From the NCBI RefSeq assembly GCF_003286085.1, contig NW_020825294.1:14592501-14656500 (forward strand): a stretch of DNA of 64,000 bases. The letters run 5' to 3'. Position numbers and translations under genes: made by a program. Below are positions 9,115 to 19,770 of this stretch, piece after piece. Source of the DNA: Drosophila persimilis (Eukaryota > Arthropoda > Insecta > Diptera > Drosophilidae). The notes beneath the pieces are model-generated. The model was not told where the DNA came from and made no database searches. It saw only the letters and a program-made list of their open reading frames with translations. Each line of letters begins with the position of its first letter. Position 1 is the first letter of the stretch.

Positions 9115-10520
9115 TTGGTACAACTTACGCGGAGTCCCGAGCGACTATCCGACAGCCACCTGCCTCCCCCCCCAAATCCAACCAACGCTCGACCCCCCCA
9201 CACAGGTGGGACACGCCGTGTGCTCCTCTCTCGGCTCTACAGGGTTAAGAAATTGCTAATGGGCGATAGCCCAAACAATTCCAATAGTGACCTCAAGTCC
9301 TTTAAGCGGTCCGACAGCTTAGTTTCACTGTGTGGGAACCTGCAAGACCCAGGGTATAGCAAGCAAGAACAATGCGATAGCGACGATAGATTACGTTTGT
9401 GTCTTAGGGGCATCCGTTTGACTGGAAGCAACGAACGTTCCCCTGACATCATGGATCGGGCAACTTTCGCATCGGCTATAGAGGCCGCACTGCAAAATCA
9501 GGCCTCGCGGTTTGAGACCAGGTTACTGTAATTACAAGCCGCGATTGCTCAGTTGAGCACAAGCACGCCTGCCACAAAAGTTCAAGCGTTTAAGGAGATA
9601 GCAATAAATCCCGATATCCAGTGTGACTAGCCATTGGATATGGTTAAGTCCGTCCCCGAGTTTGACGGCAAACAGGAAAATAATGTCGCTTGGCGCCAGG
9701 CAGCGCTGGTGGCCTATAAAACTTTCGAGCCCTATGAGGGCAGTGCTAGACATTACCTGGCGACAGGGATCATTAGGAATGAAATAAAAGGTGCCGCAAA
9801 GAGCGTCCTGTCATCTTTCAATACAGTCTTAAATTGCAAGGCAGTAAATAGATTGATAGTTCGGGGGACAGGAACAGGGAAACCTGTCTTTGACGGAACA
9901 CTATGACGAGATTGAGAAGCACTTCTCTCTCATTACCAACCGAAACATAATGGTCCATAATGCGGTCGCAACGGACATTCTAAACGAAAAAGCCATGGAC
10001 GACGCGTTTTAGGCTTAAGGAGAACATTGAAAATAGCAGTATTTCCGGCAAGACCGAAAGATCTCGAGTCCGCACTGGCCCTTGCCGAAGCGGCAGAACC
10101 AAGCGAGGATCGCAGCGTTTTGGCTGCAAATTATGCCAGGGCCATGGAGTAAAAGGCCCAAAAAACTGGTCAGCGCCAAACTCAAGCGCAACTCCAGGGC
10201 AATTTTAGTCAGTATAGAGTTGTGGACTCCTATAAAAGTCCTCATTACGATAAAAGGCAAGTTGCATCCAACGCCCAGCAGGGAAGATCCAACCAACGAT
10301 TCAATAGTGGCAGGACTCGGGCCTAGGGCCCGGAGCCCATGGATGCAGATCCTTCTTCTTCCAAACTCAGACTGCCCACTGCTTTTTGGGTCTGGTGGGC
10401 GCATCACAATTTCGCGAGGAAAACAAACACGTCAGAGCGCACCAGAGGATAGACACACTACAGCAAGGGGACAACCAGACCGAGACGGCCTACAATGGGA
10501 CTGCGGCCGAAGCTGTCGCT
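9115..10520 (+). pseudogene. Gypsy gag remnant
   Basis: Open pieces at 9115-9531 and 9634-9906 and out-of-frame continuations to about 10340 encode a gag of the 297/17.6 type. Markers are DMVKSVPEFDGKQEN, an EHYDEIEKHFSLITN stretch near 9905-9950, and a FSARPKDLESALALAEAAEP stretch near 10040-10100. Stops at about 9529 and 9628 and shifts near 9860 and 10010 break it. Gag would form the particle core. No CCHC knuckle is recognisable. Confidence 0.7.
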
Positions 10521-10629
10521 GAGAATTAGAGTACGAGAGTGACTCAGTAACTTTTGTAGGGGAAGGTCCCTGCTGGCCTTCTTTTGGCGGGTTTTAAAAT
10601 ATGAACCGCCCAGAAGATAATTATAGTGC

Positions 10630-10970
10630 GGAGACAACGCCCGCTGTAATGTTCATCGGCAAAAGTATTGAGTGCAGAGACAACGCCCGGTCAAAAAAGA
10701 CAAATAAAACCGGAAAGTAGTAAAGTTAGATCGAAAGATCTGAAATGTGAAACAAATGAGTGCGGGGACAAAGCCCGCTCAACAAAGTTAAAGAAAAAAT
10801 TCGGTCAACGTGTAAAAACCAAAAAAAAAAACAAGAAGTGAAACAAAATAATCTGAAACAAATGAGAGCGGAGAGAACGCCCTCTCAAAGATTGGCAACG
10901 TGTAAAAACAAAGAAAAATCTAGTAATCTCGAGGATCTTTGAGCTTAGAGATAAAGCCCAAAAGCCGAAG
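10630..10970 (+). repeat. Iterated short hairpin motif in the gag-pol interval
   Basis: A motif close to GAGTGCGGGGACAAAGCCCG recurs near 10637, 10670, 10757 and 10863, with a degenerate trace near 10945. Each good copy can pair its GCGGG-like left arm with its CCCGC-like right arm across a GACAA-type loop; the variants partly keep the pairing (for example AGAGCGG with CCTCT). The spacing is irregular. The interval is purine-rich and has no clear gag reading frame. Confidence 0.45.
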
Positions 10971-11800
10971 AAAAGTACAGGTGGAAGTGATTAAAGTGAC
11001 GAAAAAAATTAGTCCCTGCAGCCGGTCCACAAATAGATCGCTGCACACGTACCTTAAAAAACAAACCCCCACAAATTTTAGTGGCAGCAAACCAATCCAA
11101 AATCCGTTACACCAAAGCGGACGGCTTTGGGCAGCTTTTGGGCTTGTCCGTCGTGCAATTTTATGAAAAGGAAGCTGAGTGAAGAGGTTGAGAAAAAACT
11201 CACCCTTCATAAAAACAAAACCATTGTGACCCAAAAAGCCACACAGGCACAGCATGTTAACATAAAGTAGACGCCGTCCGTGTCTTCATCTCAGGCCTCA
11301 GACGGAACCTTACAGACGTATTATTTTCAGCTCAACCTCAAGACTTGCCATCGGCCTTGGCTGCGGCTCAAGAAATTTAAGCCAACAACGATAGTCATGC
11401 TTTTGCGGCACATTACGCAAGAGCCCCAGAAGACAAAGGTCAGAAACGAATAGCTTACAGACAGAGTCCGACCATTATAAAAAACAAAGAAATCATCCAT
11501 TTTATATGCGCGACCAGGGCAACCCACTGACAAATTGTCACTAAGGCCTGGACAGGGTCGAAAAAATGCAGGCCCACCAGCCACGGCAACCCTAGCTAAC
11601 GGTCTTTTGGTGACCGTTGGTGCACTCAAGAGGCCGGCTGAATCCCACAGTTTCTCTGACCAGCGCAGGCAAAAGGTTAATCCCCTCGCTCAGGAGGATC
11701 CAGACTAATACGAACCACAGTATGAGCAGCTAGCACAGAAGGCACTGGCTGAGATTGATGAGGAAAATAACGCAGGGTACGATAGTGACAAGGTCAATTT
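10971..11800. other. Unassigned interval inside the decayed Gypsy
   Basis: Short open frames occur in several phases, none recognised. A frame at 10939-11166 encodes a basic stretch and one near 11500-11800 an acidic stretch (LAQKALAEIDEEN). By position this is the end of gag or the gag-pol linker. Confidence 0.3.
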
Positions 11801-12221
11801 TTTTCATCAAAAGAACAGTAGCGGGGAGAACATTAAATTTTATGATAGACACCGGGGCTGCAAAGAACTACATCAAAGCGCTAATCGATCTTCAGCAAAT
11901 TTTCCGGTTCAGGCCCCATTCATCGTGAAATCACTGCATGGCTTTAATAAAGTCGAGCGACAGTGCTTCCTTACCTTTTTCGGCATAAAAAGCCCGTTTC
12001 TCATCTTTCCAGATCTTTCAACCTTCGATGGCATCATAGGAATTGATATATTAACTGAAGCTGGTGCCAATATTAACCTGGGTACTAAAAGATACTACTT
12101 TGGTAATGAATCTGAAAAGATCCTGTTCCACAAGTGCCCCTGTGTCAACTGCACAAAAGTGGACGACATCGAGGTCACACCAGCTATAAGAGACGAATCC
12201 AAACGAAAAACTGCCCTTTAA
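11800..12221 (+). pseudogene. Gypsy aspartic protease remnant
   Basis: Near 11840 one frame reads FMIDTGAAKNYIK, the retropepsin triad DTG with its usual context. The continuation in another frame (11925-12221) carries HGFNKVERQCFLTF, then FDGIIGIDILTEAGANI, the second conserved protease segment. A frameshift separates the two near 11920. The enzyme would cleave the Gag-Pol precursor; the split frame makes it inactive. Confidence 0.7.
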
Positions 12222-12419
12222 CACGGCTGTGGTAGCCACTATCAGGACCGAGGATGAATTTACTCAAAAATCTCAAGTGAAGGACTTATTGCGGAACGAA
12301 ATCAGGAACGACATCTAGGTGTCTGTACAACAACCCCATATGGGTTGTTGGAAAGAAAGAAACCGACGACTCAGGTTCAAACAAAAAACAAAAAAAGCTA
12401 AACTCAAAAACCAGAGAAA

Positions 12420-13005
12420 TACCCAATGCCTAGTATCTCCATGATACTTTCGAATCTGGGAAAAGCAAGATACTTTACTACCCTTGATCTGAAATCTGAG
12501 CTGTGCCAAATCACTCTAGCTGAACGCGATCATGAGAAGACCTAATTTTCGGTAAATGGAGGGAAATATGAATTTTTCTGTCTGTCATTTCGATCGATGA
12601 CGTCATTGTATTTTTGAGGAGCGAGGCAGAGCAAGGACATTGACTCAGCAGCCTCCATGACGCAAACATGAAGGTGTCGAAAGAGAAATCCCAATTCTTC
12701 AAAGAAAAGTTTGAATTTCTAGGATTTGTCGCGGTTAAAAGAACGAGCCCTGATAAGGTCAAGACCATTCAAGAATTTAGACAACCATCCACCTTGTTTG
12801 AGGTGAAATAATTCTTGGTTTTAGCCAGCTACTACCCGTGCTTTATAGAGAACTTTGTTTAGATAGCAAGACCTATCCCCAGCATTTTAAAGGGAGAAAA
12901 TTGTAAGATCAGCAAACAGCGATCAAAATCCGTTCATGTTCAATTTGACGAGGTACAAAAACAAGCCTTTGACAAGCTGAGGAACATTCAAAGCTATTGA
13001 TAAGC
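12420..13005 (+). pseudogene. Gypsy reverse transcriptase remnants
   Basis: Broken RT similarity is visible. A VSKEKSQFFKEKFEFLGFVA segment lies near 12668-12735, followed by TSPDKVKTIQEF and a FLVLASYYPCFI segment near 12810-12850. These are the end of the palm-thumb region of Gypsy RTs. A DDVIVFL trace near 12600 is the active-site context with its first residues changed. The sequence then jumps into the integrase N-terminal region, so RNase H is deleted. Confidence 0.6.
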
Positions 13006-13410
13006 CTTTGAACTGCTTCAGGAACCAAATAATCCTGGAAGAATCAAGTACCCCTTCAAAGCAGCTTCACCCCCTCTTCTCCGAAAAAACACGTCCCAAA
13101 ATTTACATTGTCAATTACGATACGCTTCTAGATTCCATCAAGGAAGTAGTAAAGTCTGGGGTCGTTAAATCCGTCCACTGCACCCTGCGAATACTGGCGT
13201 TTGTGCAAAATGACCTGGATAAAGCCTTCCCGGCCACAAAATTCCGGTATTGCACGGCGTTGGTGACGGATATCACCAATGAAGGAGAGCGAAGGGAAAA
13301 AGTATTCACCGAATATAATCGGGCGCAAGAAAGAATCGCTGCATAAGTAGTAACAAACTGCAGGATATGTCAAAAGGCAAATACACCACTCGACGAACCT
13401 GACGGAGTAC
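13006..13410 (+). pseudogene. Gypsy integrase N-terminal region remnant
   Basis: The frame 13008-13346 encodes the linker and zinc-binding start of a 297/17.6-type integrase (SQIILEE-like context, TKFRYCTALVTDI, EYNRAQERIAA). After a TAA at 13344 it continues with NCRICQKA, the CxxC half of the HHCC zinc site. The first His of the expected EHNRAH motif is Tyr. No DDE core follows. Confidence 0.6.
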
Positions 13411-13800
13411 GAGCAGTACATTCAACAAAAAATAGAGTTGACGGACGTATTCACTCAAACACACATGAGGAAGATACTCGAGACAGATACAAAGCATCTA
13501 CAGACGCTAACGGCTGCGTTAGGAGTTCGCCACAGACAGACTAGAAGTCTAAATATTCTTGGTACGGCTCTAAAGGTTATCGCAGGTATCATACCCTAGT
13601 GAATCACATCCCTACCAACTGCACATTCCTCATTTATTTTGTGGCGGTTGGTCAGTTCATCAAAAGACCTAAAACAAGAACCAAGCGGGGGTGCTCCATC
13701 TGGATGGCAGCAATACAAGCTAATCTCGTTCCTGGAATATTTCCGTATCCACAACATGCAGCAGAACATATTGGATAACCACAGTAAGTTAAATAGTTAG
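13411..13800 (+). pseudogene. Env-like remnant of the decayed Gypsy
   Basis: Near 13490-13590 a reading frame contains a basic RHRQTRS cleavage-type site followed by the hydrophobic-leaning LNILGTALKVIAG. This is the arrangement seen at the surface/transmembrane boundary of env proteins in insect errantivirus-type Gypsy elements. The fragment is short, bounded by frame breaks, and preceded directly by integrase sequence, so the surface subunit is lost. Downstream pieces (to about 13800) look like env C-terminal coding but are too decayed to align. It is not functional. Confidence 0.5.
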
Positions 13801-14400
13801 CTAGTCAAATAAACTTACGCAATTTGATGTTACTTTGATAATTTGACACTTTACTATAATTCTTAGCACTTTAAATGAACTTAGTTTAATTGGTCGCCGG
13901 TGTTTCTTGCAGGTTCCTTGTAGAACATCTGTACTCCGAACCAAGTTTCTGCGCAAGCTTTTGGTACAACGTCTGTACTCTGAGCCGGGTTTCTGCGTAA
14001 GCTGCTTCTTGGTTCTCGTCGTCGTCTTTTTATGGGCCCGTATTGTTGGGTCCGCGGGTTTGAAAGTGCACTTCCGCGTCGGGGTGCACTTCGCCGTTCT
14101 TGGTGACCGTCGCAAACTTTCGCGGTGTCATCTTTCCGCAGTTGATGAACCCGGAAGACCGCACTTGGCCGATGGTTTGGCCTGGAGTGGGGAAGTCTCC
14201 GTGACCTGATGTCTTTGGTCAGCGTTATGGAGTTGGCGCGTGTTGATCGGCGCCTGCGTGCGGAGAGGGGGCGTTGGTTGCGGGGTGTGGTGCGATACGC
14301 TCATTATAAGTCGGGGGACGGATTGTATCGAACCCTTTTAGGGTCGTTACAATTCTGACTGATTAACTTTCCTGGCTTTTGTTTTTTTTAGGGCAGATAC
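13801..14400. other. GC-rich block with a tandem duplication, unclassified
   Basis: From about 13890 to 14350 the sequence turns GC-rich, unlike its AT-rich surroundings. A unit of about 43 bp is duplicated in tandem (about 13918-13960 and 13961-14003; shared TCTGTACTC and GTTTCTGCG). A TATA-like CATTATAAG lies near 14302. It could be an LTR or 5' region of an unrecognised element. The frame 13907-14209 is open, but nothing recognisable is encoded. Confidence 0.4.
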
Positions 14401-15210
14401 CTAGCCAAGCATGTCAACCTCGTCAAAGTTATAGTCATCATCATTATTAATTTGCAGCAACATTATTAGTTGGTGCAAGAATATATTTTGGTGCTAAGTC
14501 TATTTGCTAAGTCTCCATTTTGAGACAAAAAATACATATTCCGCGAAAATATTATGGACGGACGGTGGCTGGTGCCAGTGTGAATCGAAACTTCACATCT
14601 GTCAAAAAATCCCTCCGCTCCCCCGGGATGTGCTCAGGGTTGAAACGTGCGGCTTAAGAACACCCCATACGGATGGTCGAATAACTGGGAAATTTTTGGA
14701 ACGGCAAAACCGTACGGACCATCCCAGAAATAGATGGTGGATCCTAGTCGGTATGGTATATGGTCGCTTGTGAGAACAGACTATAGAGCGAGATGTAGCA
14801 TACTCACAAAATATGGAATAGCCCCTGAGGCTACATTGAAAATTAAAATTTGTTTAACACCGTCATTCAGTAAAACATTGAAGCTCCATCTGGAAAAGTC
14901 GTTGTGCTCCGGGGGTACTTGTGTTCGCTGCTGACTGGTTTTATTTACATAATCCATGTTTCGTTTTTCACCGTTCCATAATGAAAGCTTTCTTTTCTAC
15001 GTTAGTTTGACTTATGTGTTTTTAGAGCTAAATCGATCTAAGCTATCTGTGACAACCCTAGGATCAATATGTCTATACGTTTCTTTTCCAATGTGTGTGT
15101 GTAATATTTGAATCGGCTTATAAATGGAAACGCAAAAATTTCTATGAAATTTAACTTCTGACCTTTTGATATGTACATTAATAAAATCCGATCATACTAA
15201 TTTTAGAAAA
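14401..15210. other. Region upstream of the otubain gene, no gene recognised
   Basis: About 800 bp of mixed composition with short random frames. Just before the otubain ATG, ACTAATTTTAG at 15197-15207 has the form of a branch site plus 3' splice site. So the gene may have a 5' UTR intron and its promoter may lie farther upstream. No transposon similarity was seen. Confidence 0.4.
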
Positions 15211-16115
15211 ATGGAATCCTTTAAACAAAATGACGGTAACCGTGACGAGTTAATCATACAACAACAACGGGATATTGAAAAGGAAGTAGGTACAAATTTG
15301 CAGAATATATTTTCTATAATCTAATATGATTGAACCACAGATAAGTGATTCGACTCCCTTAGTCGGTGAATTATTACCATTAACGTGTCTTTGGACCGAG
15401 TATAATGGCGATGACGTTTTTACTGCAAAAATTCAAGATTTAGCAAAAAAGTATAAGTTTATCAGACGCACTCGCCCTGATGGAAATTGCTTCTTTCGAG
15501 CCTTTGCGTACTCATATATGGAGTATTTAATATCAAATAACAGTGCATATAAAGAGTTCCAAAAGTTGGCAGAAGATTCTAAAGATAAGCTTGTTGAGCT
15601 CGGCTTTCCTAGTTTTACATTAGAAGACTTTCATGAAACTGTAAGTTTAACTTATTAAATTTAAACTAAATAATCCAATAAATGAAATTTTATGTTTTTA
15701 GTTTATGGAAGTTATCAGACGCGTTAGTCCAGATAATCCAGGAGGTTACAATAAAGTTCAAAATGAACTGCACAAAATACTCAATGAGCAGGGTTATTCA
15801 GATTACGTGGTTGTTTATTTACGTTTAATAACATCTGGAAAACTGCAGGAAGAGGCAGAGTTTTATCAAAATTTTATTGAGGGTGATTTCACAATTGAAG
15901 AGTTTCGTCATCAAGAAGTTGAACCTATGTTCAAAGAATCCGATCATATCCATATAATTGCACTATGTGCAGCTCTTGGCGCTGGTGTACGTGTGGAATA
16001 CCTGGACAGAGGAGAAGGTTGCATTGTTAAAGCCCATGATTTCCCTGAAGGAACGGAGCCGACGATTTACCTAATATATAGACCTGGTCACTATGATATA
16101 CTGTATCCAAATTAA
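15211..16115 (+). CDS. OTUB1: Otubain, OTUB1-type ubiquitin thioesterase
   Basis: Three exons, 15211-15285, 15341-15640 and 15702-16115, are joined through GT-AG introns of 55 and 61 bp, both in phase 0. They give 262 residues, close to the roughly 270 of animal OTUB1. The OTU catalytic triad is complete: Asp72 and Cys75 in RPDGNCFFRAF and His255 in YRPGHYDILYP. Other family marks are YLRLITSG, EVEPMFKESDHIHIIAL and VEYLDRGEG. OTUB1 cleaves Lys48-linked ubiquitin chains and also restrains ubiquitin-conjugating enzymes in cytoplasm and nucleus. The start is the first ATG in frame, and a short polar N-terminus is usual. No stop or frameshift is seen, so the gene appears intact although retroelements lie on both sides. 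Introns rule out a simple retrocopy; whether this is the only copy cannot be seen. Confidence 0.9.
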
Positions 16116-16215
16116 GTTGAGCTATATCCTTTTAAATTAAGTCTGTAACATAATGTTAATTTTTTGTTATCGTAGGTTTCAACTAAAATAAAATAAAAAA
16201 CACTATGCAACAGCC

Positions 16216-16221
16216 AATAAA
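16216..16221 (+). terminator. Probable polyadenylation signal of the otubain gene
   Basis: AATAAA lies about 100 bp after the stop codon. Overlapping AATAAA-like runs at about 16187-16200 are alternatives. Confidence 0.5.
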
Positions 16222-16249
16222 ACTGTAGCATCAAATCTACTTTTTTTTT

Positions 16250-17364
16250 ATACACTTTTCTGATCAGAATGACATAATTTCGTATAGTGCGCGCGTTAAG
16301 CAGTGAAGCAAGGCAAACTCAACTATGTACCATGCCGCATCATTTCGCCGGAGAAGCTACCTTTAACACTTCATCTCGGAAGCAAATTTAATTAAACAAA
16401 TTAGGAGTTCAAAACTAGACTTACAAAACACAACTTATCTTTTTCAGCACTGTTTTGTATATACATATGTAACCAAAAAAATTTTTTTTTTAAATTTTTG
16501 TATTTTTGTTGTTGGTTCTTTTAGTATATATTGACACGTTTTTTGCCAATAATTACTACATATGTACCTATGTGCACATATTACTGCAACAGAAGGTAGA
16601 AGAAAAAATGGAATATAAAAGAAAATAGTTGTATCCTTATTATTCATTGAATCATAGATGAAGAATATTTTGTATGGTGATAGTACACCACTTGGTTCAA
16701 AGGATATTAAACTTATATTTTATATTTAGTTTTTAAAATGAAAGTCATGGTGTAGCTCTTATTCATAGTTTTTAAAATAAACATTAAAAATAATTTTTTA
16801 TTTTTATTGAAAAAATCAAATGTTTTTAATTCTTATTGAACAGATTTTGTATTTTTGGTGTGTTCCAACCTTCCGTAAAATATTTCCTTCACATTGATTT
16901 ATTTAGTAAAAATGTATATTCTTAATTCTTATTTGCGGTCCCTGGAGTGGAGCTTTTTATATGTACATATACATACATATGTATTTCGATTTTCAGACTT
17001 TTTTTTAGAGTTTGTTGGACATATTCCTCACACCAACGATGTTCTCCTCCCATGTACCCAGCAGTGTAATTATGGCCTCACGGGCTAACAAAATGTTTTA
17101 TATAATGATTCAATTAGTTTAAAGTATTATATTTAAAGGATTATATTTAAATTTGTATCGTTAAAATGTCATTTTGGATCTGCTATATTTTGTTGTTATT
17201 AGTGGTGATAGTTGCGCTGATAGGTAGAACAGTAAAGAAATAATCGAATATTTCAATTAGACTCACCTGCGTTCGAAAAAGACGCAACTTTTTGCCACCA
17301 GTCACCAGTAAGCCAACTGAGACATGATGTTTTTCAACACGCACTTTTTTATATATCTCATGCT
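16250..17364. other. AT-rich intergenic region with a dispersed repeat
   Basis: There is no gene. The second copy of the AT-rich dispersed repeat lies at about 16770-16930. Poly-T/A runs occur near 16480 and 16795, and an ACATA/TATGT-rich stretch at 16958-16985. The last part (17230-17364) adjoins the uncertain start of the BEL-2 LTR. Confidence 0.5.
16770..16930. repeat. Unclassified AT-rich dispersed repeat, copy 2
   Basis: It matches 1066-1240 in the same orientation. AATAAACATTAAAAA lies near 16779, and TTTTTGGTGTGTTCC, CTTCCGTAAAATATT and TTCACATTGATTTATTTAG follow at about 16852-16908. No coding capacity. Confidence 0.4.
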
Positions 17365-18020
17365 GTCACTGCATGCCTTTCCCCATAGGGCTAGCTCTGT
17401 TTTAAAGTAAGTCAGTAAATAATGCCATAAGGCTAGACGCATGACGCAGCGCTATTATAAACATCCTATCAGGCAGGCTCCGGCTTTCACTTACTTTTGC
17501 GTTTGTTTTCAACCAAATTGTTCCGTTTTAGTTTTTAGGTGTTGCAGTTTTCACATATTTGAAAATATACGGCGTGATAAAAATTACTTTTGTTCAGTTG
17601 GAGAAATAATAATATTTTTAACATGTAATATAATACCTCACGCCAAAGCACTAGCCACTGCAGTGAGTTCTCCTGATAATGCACTCTCTCCGCAGAGGGC
17701 GAAAACAGCGGTGCAATGTCACAATTGTTCCCCAGACAATAAAATTATTCATAATACATATATTTTTACAGACTTGTAACTTTTGTTACCTATAAATAAG
17801 AATACATTTTATCAATAAAGTCAGTATCAGAAACAGTACCATAACTGCCTGTCACTCATCTTCCATTGCGATCATCAGAGGTTGTCGACGTGTCTTCAGA
17901 CCCTCCCTTGCGCACCGTAGGATACCCACTCCGCAGTCTAACTGGTTCAAGTTCTAGTTGCGACGAACAAACTGTAGACGGTTTATGTACCGTATTCCTA
18001 CACACACACATATATTAACA
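17365..18020 (+). repeat. Probable BEL-2 5' LTR, start uncertain
   Basis: The right end ATTAACA at 18020 is fixed by the adjoining primer site. A TATA-like TATTATAAAC lies at 17452 and AATAAAG at 17814, which fits promoter and polyadenylation signals of an LTR. No second copy exists here to fix the left end, so 17365 is only a guess at a TGT start. Confidence 0.45.
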
Positions 18021-18022
18021 TT

Positions 18023-18040
18023 TGGTGACCCCGACCTTGG
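18023..18040 (+). promoter_or_regulatory. BEL-2 primer binding site
   Basis: TGGTGACCCCGACCTTGG directly follows the LTR end and differs from the BEL-1 and BEL-3 sites only after the first 13 or so bases. Confidence 0.7.
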
Positions 18041-18412
18041 TCATCCTTTCAAACTGTCAGACAAACTACAGTGAAAGGATTTGATCAACAGGACATCATC
18101 AATAGCAATTGGCAACAAGCCATACACTTACGGTAGCATCTCCTACCAATTAGTATCACTTTGGCAAATCTGACATATTCAGGCTATCAGCCAACAGAAA
18201 AACAGCTATAGAATTCGAATACCACCGAGGCAATACATTTTTTGTTGTTCGTGCGATCAATAGGTAGGAAACAGCACAATTCCCGCCATCCAATATATCA
18301 CCTGTACTATTACTTTTCTGACCGATAACGGCTGCGATTCGGACCGGATCCAGCTGCAAAGCAAATAAAACACTCCCAACGGGTCAAAAAGTAATAAGTA
18401 CAAACAGATAGA

Positions 18413-19770
18413 ATGGATACACAAAAGGAGGAGAAAGCTGCCGCTACGATGGCAATGGATGTGCAGCAAGATATTGGCGAGGGAATATCGAGGTGCATTC
18501 GGAACTTTAAAAGATATCCCCAAGTAAGAAACAAAAGGCTTCTTACTTTCAAGCCAAAATATCGTCACTCGAAAATTCGTGTAATTTTTTAAACAAAAAC
18601 GACTCCAAACTTCGCGATATAGACAAAACGGATGAATACGTAAAGTTCCGTGAAGACTTACGTACAACCTGTAAGCAACACATTACGATCTTTACCGAAT
18701 GCCTGGATAAGCTATCACAGACTACTAGTGCTCGTGGGGAACGTCAAATCGTCTTTAAAGAAAAGCATGAGAATCCTCCAGTAGATCCCAGAGAAAGCGG
18801 TCTGATCCAGCAGCCCTCAAAGGATTACAGCAAACTGCTTTCACTATGTCGCCGACAAAAGGCCATAGTAGAGTCCGTTAAACGCAATCTGGAACAACTT
18901 TCAGAGGCGGATGGACGCACATCAAATGATTTGATAAAATCACTATGGACTCAAGCACAGGAAGTCCACTTCACAATTCATGAGGAATATGAGGATCCAG
19001 TGGAAGGAGGGTATGACATGGAATCCTACCTAACACTGGAAAGTAAGGTCCAAAGAGCATTGGCAAAATCAGCCACACCAAACACGGATAACGTGCATCT
19101 TCCACGCATCAGCATCCCAAAGTTTGATGGGGATCTATTAAAATGGACCCAGTTCTTCGATCTGTTCTCATGCATGGTGCATGAGACCAACATGCCTACG
19201 GTGAAAAAGATGTGGTATCTTAAAACCACCGTTACCGGCGAGCCAGAAAGATTGATTCGACATATCGATCTAAAGGAAGAAAATTATGAAGCCGCTTGGG
19301 AAATACTAGTTGACGCATACAACAATCCCAGAGATGTTTCGAACACGGTACTGAACCGCTTCCTCAATCACCAAAAAATTAATGACGATCCAAAGTCATT
19401 AAAAGAATTGTATATAACAACCATAGAATCCCTTGCATCACTAAAGGGATTGGGCATCAATATATCTACATGGGATCCGATATTGATTGCCATTATCAGA
19501 AACAAACTGGATGTAACAAATAAGGCCTTGTATGAGCAATCATTGGGAAGCTTAATGGACATTCAGGCGCTGGATACGATGCTTCAGTTCTTGGAGCAAA
19601 GAATTCGGGTTCTAGGAACCAGTAAGAAGCCACTAGCATCAAGGAAAGAGCCAAAAGGCACGACATGTGCATCAGCAAACACAGGGAGAACGCGAGCACC
19701 CTTATGCATATTCTGCAAGAATGGGCTTGGAACGACTAAATTGGGTACAAAAACAAAAAATGTGCGCTAA
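18413..19770 (+). pseudogene. BEL-2 gag (DUF1759 type)
   Basis: ATG at 18413 opens an N-terminal segment (MDTQKEEKAAATMAMD). Near 18505 coding moves to the frame that stays open to 19770. That frame carries a helical N-region (LRDIDKTDEYVKFREDL), the DUF1759 capsid segment (LPRISIPKFDGDLLKWTQFF, then VKKMWYLKTTVTGEPERLI) and NVR at the end. The zinc-knuckle region is broken: a Cys pair (LCIFCK) near 19705 is followed by a shift, and CANCLK appears in another frame near 19760. Gag should form the particle; here it is frameshifted at both ends. Confidence 0.75.

Larger units (their letters stand above)
9101..13800 (+). mobile_element. Decayed Gypsy-type retroelement of the 297/17.6 kind with env remnant
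   Basis: On the plus strand are remnants, in the usual order, of gag, protease, RT, the N-terminal zinc domain of integrase, and envelope. Stops and frameshifts occur throughout, and the RNase H part and most of RT and integrase are deleted. The gag wording (LDMVKSVPEFDGKQEN, WRQAALVAYKTFEPYEG) and an envelope cleavage motif place it with the insect env-bearing Gypsy elements. No LTR could be defined at either side. It is an old, inactive copy. Confidence 0.75.

Noticed and set aside
13801-14209. Frames at 13801-14115 (minus) and 13907-14209 (plus) in the GC-rich block as genes
   Set aside because: Opposite-strand overlap and a tandem duplication; no recognisable protein.
17441-17779. Possible small gene of 112 codons upstream of BEL-2
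   Set aside because: Lies within the probable BEL-2 LTR and shows no domain.
18257-18667. Minus-strand frame rich in Leu/Cys over BEL-2 leader
   Set aside because: Antisense to the gag leader and gag start; no supporting signal.
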